Notes under the pieces: model-generated | The model's input: only the letters and a program-made list of their open reading frames with translations | Told to the model about the DNA's origin: nothing | Databases searched by the model: none | From: Hemibagrus wyckioides | Lineage: Eukaryota > Chordata > Actinopteri > Siluriformes > Bagridae | Direction: 5' to 3' | Assembly (NCBI RefSeq): GCF_019097595.1 | Contig: NC_080711.1 | Coordinates: 19,489,928-19,553,927 of the forward strand | Length of the DNA: 64,000 nucleotides | Shown: one piece after another, positions 28,953 through 41,200 of the stretch | Layout of the letters: the number at the start of each line of letters is the position of its first letter | Position numbering within the stretch: the stretch's first letter is position 1 | Position numbers and translations under genes: made by a program

Positions 28953-31900
28953 CTGTGACCACAGTAGCAGCCCCGGCTGTGTTTTTACTCCATTGTTTCA
29001 CACACACAGTGACTCGAGGAAGCTGCTTTTGTTTTATTCCTGGATTCTGTTGGCTCACTTCCAGTAGTAAGTGATGTCATTTCCTGTTTATGAGCAGACT
29101 TTGGTGTTTGGGGGTAGTGGGCTTGAATAACCTGTACACTGAGTGACTGGTCTCATTCGCAAGCTAAGATGATCCAGGAATAAAAATTTGGGGTCTCACA
29201 TACACACACACACACACACATTACATTTACAGTCACATCTATACAAATGTATATACACAATATGTCTGGCCATTGATCTTGTATCACCAAGCTTAGGAAA
29301 CCCAGACTGTGTGTGTGTGTGTGTGTGTGTAAAAAGAGAGTCGCATATGTTTACTTCAGCACTGATGGGTGTAAACTATAACAGCAGAAGGGTTTAATAG
29401 CAAATGTTTGGCCAACAAATCAGTTCAACACGTCAAGCAGCGTGTGTGTCTGTGTCTGTGTGTTATTTATCATCCACACAAATAGATGCCAAACACTGAT
29501 AATTACACAACTAAATTCAATATGGTCAAAATTTATACTGTACTCCGAAGATGTTAAGTTCTGCCACACTTTATCCTGAAAAGGAATCTTGGCAGACGTT
29601 GCCATGGGTACATGTTAAAGGGTGATCATACATCCTCCGTTTTGCTACATGACATTTGTTTATTCACACTTAGTCGTTAGTTTATTGACCTTGCTGATGA
29701 TGGATTGCAAACAAGCCGAGGCTATTTCTCTGAACACAATTCTACAAGAATAATTATCTGAATCATATACAGTGAGGGAGGAATAAGCATTCAGAGCTTT
29801 TGTTTTGTTGGTATTTGATATACTTCCTGTATAGCATGTCTTTGCAAGGAGTAGTAGTCATACTGCAGGTGAAGGAGCTTCCTAAATATCTGAAGAACAA
29901 GAAGAAGAACCATAGATAAGATTGGTTCACAATCCATTCAAAGTAGATTAGTGGTACTCCAGTTTCCTCCCTCAGTCCAAAGATTGGCATGTTTAACTTG
30001 TCAGTAGTGCATGAGTGTGTGATTGTGTCCTGTGATAGGTTGGCACCCTGTCCAGGGTGTTCCTTGCCTTGTGCCTTGAATCCCCTGGGACTCAAGGTTC
30101 CTAACTTCAGGTTCCTAAGGACCCTGAGTAGGATAAGCGGTAAAGAAAATGGATGGAGGGATGGATGGATGGATGGATGGATAATGTATAACTATTAATA
30201 TAAGCCTGTGATTTGCCTTGTAGCAGGAACTTCCGTCATAGCTGCTGTAATAGAACATTAATCTTCTGGCCAATCAGAATTCAAGTAACCAACAACTCTG
30301 TGGAATCAACTGCCATATCCTTAAGTTAAGTAACCTTTGTTTGTCACATATACCTTACTGCACAGTGAAATTCATTCTTCACATATCTCATTCTTGGTGG
30401 GTTGCAGTCAGAGCACAGGGTCAACTATGATGCAGTGCCCCCGGAGCAGGGTGGGGGTTTGGGAGTCTTGCTCAGGGGCCCAAGAGGGTGCTGGGGCTTG
30501 AACCCCACTGAACAACCCAGAGCCTTTACCACTTGAGCTACCACCCCCCCACAGAGTGTGAAAGTGTTTAGTTCACTTTGACTAAGCAACTCCAAGTGGG
30601 ACTCAAACCAGAGATTTCTGTGCTTCAAGGTACTGTATGTACTATACCACTGCACCACTTGGAATTGTCATTGAGACCGCCCCATTCTAATCGCAGCCAT
30701 GACATAATGCTGTTTGCTGCATGAGAAATCTGGAAGAACTTACCAGCCAAACCTGAGGAATGACACTTTAAACTATTTAGTATAATTGAATTTAATCGAT
30801 TCATTACAGGTTAGCCTTCAGCCATTAACCTATGGAGAGGGGTCATGTGAGTGTGTGAGATTAGTCCTCACATGGAATCCAATTACACACCGGGTTTATG
30901 ACAGATGACACAGAGTCAGAACTCTCCATCTGTTCGGTACATGCTAACTCAGGTAAACATTATGGCAACACACACACTCACACACGTTCCGGTGTGTAAT
31001 CCTCTTGTACATATGTTCAGTTACAAAACGTCTAGCACAAACATATGGCTTAATCGGTTTAATCCTCTTCCACATGTTCCCATTTTAACAGTCATCCCCT
31101 AAGTCTGTGGGCGGCTAAAGTTCGACTTCATCGACCAACTGATGGTCTGACTTGATGCTATCTACCTAATGTGCCTGGACCCAACTTGGTAGAGGGCTTG
31201 ATATGCTACTTAGGACCAGCATTAGTACTAATGCTTAAGTTTAAATGGTAACATTAGCAAAGTAGTTAGCAAATTAGTAAGGTAGCTTGCTAGTTAGCAA
31301 ATTAATGATTGATGTGTTTAGGGTAGCTTGCTAGTTGCTAGACTGTTAGACAACCTACATGCTAATTGGTATGTCAAGTTACAATACAAACATGGAAGAG
31401 ATGACTAGTGATAATGAAATGTAATTATTTTTTCTGGGGAGGGGAGGGGTGTTGTGTGGGGTTACACTATATTTCTATTTCTGTTTATTTCTTTATTTAG
31501 CTTTGTGGGCTGCATGTTGCACAGTGGGTATCGTTAATGTCCCACAGCTCCAGCTTCAAATTTGAGTGTGTGTGTGTTTCCATCCATTCACTTGTGTGTA
31601 ACACTGCCTTGGATCCTCTGTGTATCAGGGCAACGGCTTGCCACACGGGCAAAAATGCCATTAACACCCATGGCTTATTTACGCTTCATCTAAAGAACAC
31701 ACACACACACACACATACACACAGGCCATAATTAAGTGGACGGTGAGACAGAGTAGGGAATAATGATGTTGCCAGTACAAAACATCTCAAATAAATAAAT
31801 TCATTCATCTTCATTCAGGCTTGAGGTGGAAGTGAGGCGTCCGTCCAGGATGGACACCATTCACACACATCCACCTTCCAGCATGAATGTTCTGGAAGGG

Positions 31901-32255
31901 GGTTGGGGGTTAAGTAACTAAAGACTTCAGAAGACCACCACCTTCTCCGCCTGGGACACAGTGTCACTTTGTGTTTTGTTTAATTACATTAACTAAAAGC
32001 ACTTCTTGTTAATCTTAGTGCAGTTGAAATATTTGACTCTCTTTGAAGAGAAAGTTAGAATGCAAGTACATGTGTGTCCAGAGGGGGCGCTCTGTTTCCT
32101 GACACTCATTACAGTCAGCTGTATTCAGTCTGCAGTCAGCTTTACAGAGCACACAGGAACTAAATGAAGGAGCCATTAACATCTTTTATCTGCTAAATGC
32201 TTCTTAACACTGAAAAGACACTCTGCAAACACTATGCTGCTATATAGGGGCTCTT

Positions 32256-32286
<31 letters not shown>

Positions 32287-35200
32287 ATTTCTGTGTGTGT
32301 GTGTGTTTTATAGGCACACATTGGCGAGGCGCTGTCTCTTTAATAATCGCGAACAAACACAGTTCTTTAAACCTTTCTTTTCATTCCTACATCACGAAAT
32401 CCGTTCCCATACCTTCTCTCCTCTTTACTCGTTGTTCGCTCCATCCCTTTCTCTTGCTCCATTTTTTTTTCAGCACTAAATTCTTGCCTTTAATGACTAT
32501 CCATTTAACTTTCTCACAAAAGTACACTATCATGAACCAGGCATGTGAAAAAAAAAGCATCCAAGCATCAAGAAATAATCACATTGTACACAGTTAAGTA
32601 AACCCCCCCACCACCACCCAAACCCGCAAAAACTGCTGCTAGACAAAACGTCTGGTGGCAGATGATTGCTTATTTTCTTTTGTTCTGAAGCTATGAGACT
32701 GATTTACTAACATGTAAATCATCAAACACTCGCTGTGGAGTTGTTTAACATTTCAAACAAACTTGCTTGTACATTTTATGATGCTGTGTGACACACCGCT
32801 GTCTATAAAAGACGAACAACAGGACATAGCACAGCTGAAACCGACTCCATCGGCCATCTTGAATCGCTGTATAACTCTCTGCCTCAGAGATTAGATGGTA
32901 TTGAAAGTCCTTCAGGATTATAGACCGTTTCCGGACATGGTATGGTATGTACTGTATACAATGATCAGGCATCATCAGCATTCTGAGCACTGACAGGTGA
33001 AGTGAATAACACTGATTAGCTCCTCATCATGGCACCTGTTAGTGGGTGGGATATATTAGGCAGGAAGTAAACATTGTGTCCTCAAATGTGGTAGAAGCAG
33101 GAAAAATGAGCAAGCGTAAGGACAGTTTTTTTAATGAAGGGCCAAATTATGATGGCTAGAAGACTGGATCAGAGCATCTCCAAAAATGCAGCTCTTGTGG
33201 GGTGTTCGCAGTCTGCAGTGGTCAGTATCTATTCAAAGTGGTCCAAGGAAGGAAGGAACAGTGGTGAACCGGTGACAGGGTCATGGATAGTCAAGGCTCA
33301 TTGATGAACGTAGGAAGTGAAGGCTGGCCCATGAAGTTAATGTTGGTTTGGATAGAAAGGTGTCAGAATACACAATGCATGACCTGTCAAAACAGGGCTG
33401 TTTTGACAGCAAAAGGAGGACCAACACAATGGTGACCACGCAAGTGGTCATAATGTTATGTCTGATCGGTGTACGATACACACATACTGTATATTATACA
33501 GACTAGTCGACTAATACACAGAAGACTCAGCAAACTAAAGGTGCTTTCTGAGAATTAAAATATTTCCGACTGAGATGAAGTTGAACTGAAGTCATTATTG
33601 CAGGCAGTAATCAAGTTTCCATCCCCTTTTTGCACTGTTCTGCTACCAAATTTGCTCTCTCCCACCTGTTTCTATCCCATTGGATTTTACAGATGAAATG
33701 ATGTGTGTGATGTCATCCTTAAAAAATAGTTTTGATATGAGGAAGAAACCATGAGAGGAACCAGGCTCAGAAGGGAACCTCATCCTCATTTATGGCATTT
33801 GGCAGACACCCTTATCAAGAATGATAATTAGTAGTCCACCACCTTAATCATTGAGCTACCGCATCCCCATTTGGGTGACACCAGACAGTTATTAATGTAA
33901 ATGTTGCTAATGTCATTTCTTCAACTGTGTTTATAGTCACGAAGAATTGTGCAACCAAGAGCTCCAGAGGAACTAATAGGTCAGTGTAGTTTCTGAGTTC
34001 ATTATTGACATAGCAATAATTCCTTCCTGCTGAGGAAGCTGGCTGAGGAAATGGCAGTTCAAAGACGGCGTGGTAGTCTCCAAGTGGTTCTATCCACAGC
34101 AGTGCCCTGGGTCACGGGCTGGCCATAGCAGCAGTGAGCACCACCAAGCAACAAGACTTCAACCAGGGGTAGAGTGCCTGGATGGATTAGGCAGTTCCAG
34201 AAAGAAGGAGTGGTCACACTGGGAGCTCGGGTGCTTCCCACGTTTGAGATGTCATGCCTATAGTAGGTTGCCCACACCACCAGACCCGAAAGCGGATTGC
34301 CATCGCCCTGCTATAGCTATATCAGTAAATATTTCATTGTGCTAAACTTTCTAGAAGCTGCTGTGGATATCAGGTCCTCCCATCCATGCAATGATTAACC
34401 ATACTTCCATCTTACCTTGTGTCCAGAAGCAGTGTTATTAGCGGAGCTACATCTGCTGCCAGGTTGTTTCCAGTGTTGCTTGAAGAAAAGCTGCTGTGGA
34501 ATCTGATTTATTGCTCAAGCATGGCTGGTATTTGACACGTGGTTTGACAGCTTTTTTTTGCAAGTGCAATCAGTTTGCTGTAACTAAAGACGACTAATCG
34601 ACTAGTACAACTAGTACAGAGTGTACCTAACATTTTAACACAGCTATAGTTTGATATCACTTGATCAATTCAGTGCACAAATATGGCATATAAGACTCTT
34701 CTAATATCTCTTGAAGTAAGTGTATGATGATTTAGCCGTGGCAACCAGACGGCTATGAACTTCTCTCAACACGCAAGTTTGGCAAGTTTATGCGTGTCCT
34801 CTTTTCCGATGTCCCCGGTGTAGCCTTAAGTTATTCCATTTGGACGAGAAGTGCATCTCCTTTCCACACTCCTCACACTCCCTCTCTCGTTTTCCATTCA
34901 AAGCTGTATTTCTTTCCTCTTTTCGATCTTTATTTTGCTTCGTCTGTTCCTTTCCGTGAACTTGTTCAATGACTGAGAAACGGCATCCTCCTGCCACGAG
35001 TGCAGAACCCATCACCTAATGACGAAGTTCAGCCAAGACGCCTCACTATGGCTCTCTTCTCCTCTCTCACACACGTTCCTTCACGCTCCTTCTCTTTGCT
35101 CCCTTTCTTTCACCTTTCTTCACATTTACTTTGTCTCTCTTTTGGCTTCTATCTTTGTTCAGAGCTTTCTTTTTTGTCCTTCTTGTCTGTCACTAATTGC

Positions 35201-38200
35201 TTTCGCTGCTAACTTTCTATTTCTGTCTCACTCCGTCTCTTATAATACACATACTCTTAAATCTGACCTCCTCCTTTATTTTTCTTTTGTGCATCTCTCC
35301 CTCTATCACCTGTCTCTTTGTCTCCTTATATCTGTCTTCTGTCTCTCTGTTCTGTATATTTCTTTCTTTCCTCTCTTCCTTCTCTCTCTCTCTCTCTCTC
35401 TCTCTCCATGAGCTGTCAAGAGCTGGCACGCTCCTTCACTTTCCACTCCTATAAGTGCAGCTTCAGTCCCATGCAGCAGTGCTCTGACAGATAGACGGAT
35501 GGAGTGAACGACAGTCACACTGAGTGAGACTCAGCCATTCATCATCATCTGTTTCTATAATAACGACGAATCCAGCCTCTAAAACTCCAAATCCGGACTA
35601 ATTCTTTTTCAGAGCAAAGACTCAGCCGTACTGACGGACGAGCGTAGCTGCTCTCCTCATCCAAAAAAGGAACGACCAACTCCTTTCTTCAAAACACCGC
35701 AAATATCTCAGTTAAATATCCTGCACCGTTCCAGCCGGGAAGCCATTAGAGGTTTCCGATATTCTCCTCCCTATTAGGACACAATAGCTGCTTTTGACTA
35801 TTTTTGTACGTAATGTTTTTTTTTCACATTCTGCCAGTCAGCGAAATCATTTCGAACAAATACACGCATCGTCAGTCATGATTTAACTGCAATAAATATT
35901 TATTCTCCTGACTGGCGATTGTGGGTTTATGAGAACAAAACAGCTACTGTCCGCCAAAGAAAATAAGACGAGGCTAACTGGATTGCAGTCTGCCGATTGG
36001 ACGGGCAAGAAGTCATTCAATGCAAATGGAGCAAAACAGTGCAACTTCAAGAGCATTGAAGAAGCATTATTTTTTCCCCACCCATATCCAAAATTGATTT
36101 TCAATTGTCTTTTCAGTGGAAAATAAGTACTTCTTGCCCATCATAGTGCAAGACGCTTATACATTATGTTTGTTTCACAGTAGTAGATGCTGACTTTGCA
36201 GTCTTATTCAATCTCTCCAGGAGTTTTTTGTGGTTGTTGTGGCCAAAAAAGGGTTTGATTTTGCTTGATTTATTTCTTCAATCTCAAATTGGCAGAACTG
36301 CAAGCACAGGATTGTTCTTTTAAACTTTTACCAGCTCCCACCATGTTCAGTGCATGAATGGAAGAGGGCCTTGGCTGAATGCGTGTTGTGATGACATCAC
36401 ACGACATGTCCCGGCCCAAATCTGCAGAAGATCTGTGGTCATTTTGAGAAACTCCTCCAAATATCAGAGTTTGCTTGACTTTGTGTTTATTTCTGCAACT
36501 CAATATTTTTCACCTGTTTTATTCCTCTTATCACACCACTTTCCCAAAAGCTGACTATATCACATCATGCTTACTTTAATCCTTTTTACAGTTTAAATAT
36601 CCTTAGTTATCACTAGTTATCATTTAATTTATAATTCTCCTTTTTCTTGCGGTTATTAACAAAAACATTGCAATTTGTCATATTAGAAAAAACTACATTA
36701 AAACCTTAACTCTGACTTTTACAAAGTGACCCTGTTGACTCCTTCAAAAAAATGGACATCAACAAATTTAAAAAATCTATTTTTCTTTTTCCATTTCGTT
36801 TATCTCAATTTATCTACTTAATAGATCAAGGAAGGAAAATTTTCCCACTCAATTGCCCACCTGCTTTGCAGCCCAATTAATATTCTTTCTAGGATTCTAG
36901 CTAATTGACTTTCTGATGTTTCTTAGATTACATACTTGTCTTCTCACAACTACTCTTACACCTGGTGCATAGGCCTTGAACCCTTGTGCTTTTAAAGATT
37001 CTAAAATCATTTTCTATTTCTGTTGTTTCAGTCTTTGGAGGTTTAGACCATTACTTTTGTAGATGTTGTATTCTTTTCTCCAGTGCTGACCAAAATATCC
37101 AAGCAAAGTTCCAGGTGAATTCTTGTAAGGTTAAATTGCAGTGAGCAAGAGATTCAACTCTGAATCGACCCGAATGGAGGAAGTAAATTAAACATGACAT
37201 GTATTTTTGTTGTGGGATGTTTTTTTTGAGCTGTGAGGAGCAAACAGAGCCAAAAGACAGATTTAGCACTGCAGAATTGCCATGTGTTCTGGGTATTTGA
37301 ATCTACATAGGAAAAAAAAGAGAAAATGAATAGTGGATGCGTGCACACACTCATTAAATCAGTGTCGGCTGTGTACTCGGTTCTGGGCTGGAGTGATTTT
37401 TTGAGACTTTCACAAGCACTTGTTCAACATTTTTGCATCACCATATTTCAGACGAATGAATGAATGCATATATGAATACATTTTTAGCCCTGCACACCAC
37501 ACCAACAGCATTTTTTCCCCAATTTTAGTTTGCTTCATTGGTTGTTTGAAACCAAGTAGCAAATAAACCAAGGGTATCAATTTACACTATGATCCTGAGT
37601 GTGAAACATAAAAGCTCCTGCTTCTAGTTTAGCTAATCTGTCACTAAAGCCTATCAAATTTGCTTATAAACTTTGAAATCATCTAATTTCTACATGTTTG
37701 CCTCATATTAAAGTTACTTTAAAAGCTATGTTATGTTGATTTTGAAAATCCAGGACAAATTTTCTTCATATTTTCATGTTTAGGAGATTTTCCTTTAAAA
37801 AACAGCTATTTTCCTCAGCTGTACATACAGCGTTGTATTTCTCACTGCAGTTAAAAAAAAAAACCCCAAAACATACCCATCATTAACGTAGATCATATGA
37901 CCTGGCTGGAATGTGGGCGGAGCCACCCACAGGCCACAGTGGTTTGGCTGCTGGAGAGCTGCACTTAACTAGAATAGACTGTGATCTAAACACGCACTCA
38001 TCTACAGACCTCCAAGCAATAACAACCTAAACCTCACACTCGCCCTCTCATCACACACACATACCTTCATGCATGCATAAAAACAAACATACATACCTTC
38101 TTCAGCTATAAGAATGGCAACTCCTGTCTAGTCCAGTACAATAAATTAGCTTGCACTATACTGTAACACAAGCACAAAGCAATTCTACACACTGAGGTAA

Positions 38201-41200
38201 GCAGGACGTCTCACCTGAGTCAATGGCAATGACAATGAGTTCGTAACGGTCCTGGATCTCCCGATCGAGCGTTCTTTCCAGTCTGAGTTGCCCGCTAGAT
38301 GTCAGGCTGAATGAGCCGTCATCGTTCCCTCCACTCACCGTGTAACTCGTCTGCCCATTCAGACCGTAATCATCATCACGAGCAACAACCTGCCAAAGAG
38401 ACCAGGTGCAGCTATAAGAATAATTTGTCTCTATTTTATACAATGTATTCTTGAATCAATATCAGCAATAATATTGTTTTAAGAATATTTCTTAGGGATT
38501 GGCTGGGTTCTGCAGAAATTCTTTGCAGTTTTAGTGGGATTCTGATTTGCATAGGTTCTGTCCAGACACTGTGTGACTTTGGCTGGCTTATGTTTTCAAT
38601 GGATTTTGTGTGCTTTGGACGGGTTCCTGGCAGGGATCCTCTGTATGGGTTGTGCGAGTTGGAAAGGTTCTCCTCTTTGGCTGGGTTCTTTTTTGTTGGT
38701 TATATAATTTGGATGGGTTCCTGCATGGGTTCCTCTGTATGGGTTGGATGATTCAGATGGATTCCTAGCAGGGTTCCTCTGTATGGGTTGTACAATTCCT
38801 GGCTATGGGTTATGCGATGTGTTTATGTGTTATTGTGATTGGTTTCTGGCTGAGTATGGGTTCTCTATGGGTTGGTTGTTTTGGTTAGGTTATGCATGAT
38901 GTGAATGGGTTCCTCTGTATTGTGTGTTTTTTTTTTCAGCTTATATGTGATTTGGATAGGCTCCTGGAAAGGTTCCTCTGTATGGGTTGTGTGATTTGGA
39001 TAGGTTCCTGGAAAGGTTCCTTAGTATGGGTTGTGTGATTTGGATAGGTTCCTGGAAAGGTTCCTCTGTATGAGTTGTGTCATTTGGATGGATTCCTGCT
39101 AAGGTTCTAATACCATGCTTTGTGATTGGGGTTATGTGCCTGGGGTTCTGTGAGATTTGGAAAGGTCCTAACTTAGTTCCCTATTTGTTAGCTTTAGTTT
39201 ATTTAAATGGGATTCAGCCTCATGCACAGACTGTTTGGTTCTATGTGATTGAGATTTTCCACACTTGCCTGTAAGATGTTCTTGGGAAGGTTTCCTAGGT
39301 TCTCTTGGACGGTGACTGTGTACGGTGAGAGCTCGAATACAGGTGCACAGTCGTTAATGTCTAGCAGCACAATGTTTACCGTAGCACGGTCAACTCGAGG
39401 GCTACTCCCGCGATCTGAAGCCTGAACCACCAGTGAATATGAAGACCGAGTTTCACGATCCAGCACCTTGGCCACAGAGATCGCACCTGTCACTGAATCA
39501 ATACGGAAATCAGTGTGTCCACTGCCTGCAGCAATGGAGAACCGGATTTGTCCATTGGTCCCTTCATCAGCATCACTAGCAAACACCTGAAGAATGTCGG
39601 TACCAGTTAGGGTGTTTTCCTCAATCTCAATATCATAGATGTTCTGTGAGAAGCTTGGTGTATTATCATTTACATCCAACACCACCATGGTAACCTCCAT
39701 CATGGATGACAGAGATGGACTGCCTTTGTCTTTGGCGATGACAGTCAGGGTGTAATTGGCCATCTCTTCGCGGTCTAGTTCTCCGATCAATTTTACATTA
39801 CCATCAATATTTCCAATGCTAAATTTGCTTCCGTACGTGCCACCAAGTGAATATTCCACATAGCTATTGGGCCCGCTATCTGGATCCATTGCATGTGCTG
39901 TAAAAACCACTGTATCCACTACTGTATTCTCCTGGATGTAGGCCATCTTTTGCGAAACGAACATGGGTGGGCAGTCATTGACATCCAGTAGAATGACTGA
40001 CACCTGAGCAGTACTGGTAAAGCGGGTGGCAGGAGGCGGAGCCAGGTCATTAACAGTGATAACAAGGTTGTAGAAGGACTGAGTCTCCCGATCTAGAAGT
40101 TTCCGTGTTTGAAGGACACCAGAGTTAGTTATGGTGAATTGGGCCTGAGGGTCTCCTGATGCAATGCTGTAGGCTAGTTGGGCATTCATACCTGAAAAGC
40201 ATAACAGAAACTTATATTAACTACAAGAACAATTAAGATTATATACACAAGCAATTTCAGGACTCTGAGCTTATTCAGATTGTCAAAATGGAAAATCTGA
40301 AAAATTTGATGGACATCCGAGATGTGTATCATTGGAGGGGTTTACAATATTACTGGCACCAAAATACAGGAAATAGTCTGGTTAATGCTGCGAATATACA
40401 TACAGGAAAATACCTTATTATTTATTTATTTATTTTTTAAACAGATATTCACCTATTATTGCATTTTGATTGGTGTGATTTGGATTGTTTTGATCAGGTT
40501 GTGAGGGTTGGTCATGGTCTATGGGATTAAGGAAAGTGTTTTTAAATTCTGTGAGATTTGCCTGTTTTTTTTTTTGTTTTTTTTATTTAAATGGACTCAC
40601 TGTTCTGCTAGATTTAATTACATTCATTGTCATTTAGCTGGGTTCTCTCATAGCTGTCTGACATATAGTCAGGTTGTTTCTAGGTTTTGTTGGTTCCACT
40701 TAGGTTTTCTACAGTAGTGTGACATTTGAATTGGGTTCTTTCCGTATTCTGCATGGTTTGGATAAGGGTTTCCGGGGAATCTATGATTTTGGTGATAAGC
40801 TTCTGATAAATTTTTTTTTTTAAATTTGAAAGAGCCCCTCTATGGGTCCTCTATGATTTAGATGAAATCTCAATAGGGGATTACAAATAAAAATATATAA
40901 CCCAAGCAGGCAGGTGAGTAGTTTCAGTAGTCAGCCTAAAAGTAGTTTTCTGATCTCAAACTCTTTTCAAAAAAACAATATAAATTAGATCAAGAAATAT
41001 GGAGCTGGAAAGCTTATACTCTTCCTTTATAGCCCAACATTTGGCTCGTTGGCAGCCCTGAGATTTAAAACTCTCTAGCACAGTCTCTTGCACAGGACCT
41101 TAACCACTGAGCCACCATTGCTCATGTCTCGATGACTTTTTTATGATTTTAAACAATGCCTTCGCAAAAGATTAGAGAATTAATAAGATTATATGGGTTT

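Larger units (their letters stand above)
24067..38214 (-). other. fat4 intron 6 (14.1 kb), host of mobile elements
   Basis: It contains the Tc1-like element at 27423-28670, a deleted Tc1 relative at 32959-33471, repeat-like blocks near 29950-30182, 30337-30551 and 33741-34388, and several microsatellites. One plus-strand exon-like ORF lies at 25664-25918. Unclassified unique stretches lie at 24200-25600, 31000-32900 and 35430-38000. Confidence 0.8.

Noticed and set aside
30425..30658. Possible tRNA-like gene in the SINE-like copy
   Set aside because: No complete cloverleaf with A and B boxes could be drawn; the similarity is to the second repeat copy only.
32234..32597. Plus-strand ORFs starting with a Cys/Val repeat
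   Set aside because: The CVCV pattern is a translated (GT)n microsatellite.
35019..35454. Hydrophobic plus-strand ORFs resembling membrane proteins
   Set aside because: Leu/Ser/Phe richness comes from the CT-rich DNA, ending in a pure (CT)n tract.
39262..39269. GT donor a few bases downstream of the GC donor of exon 5
   Set aside because: Using GTGTGG would add four bases and shift exon 6 into an immediate stop.
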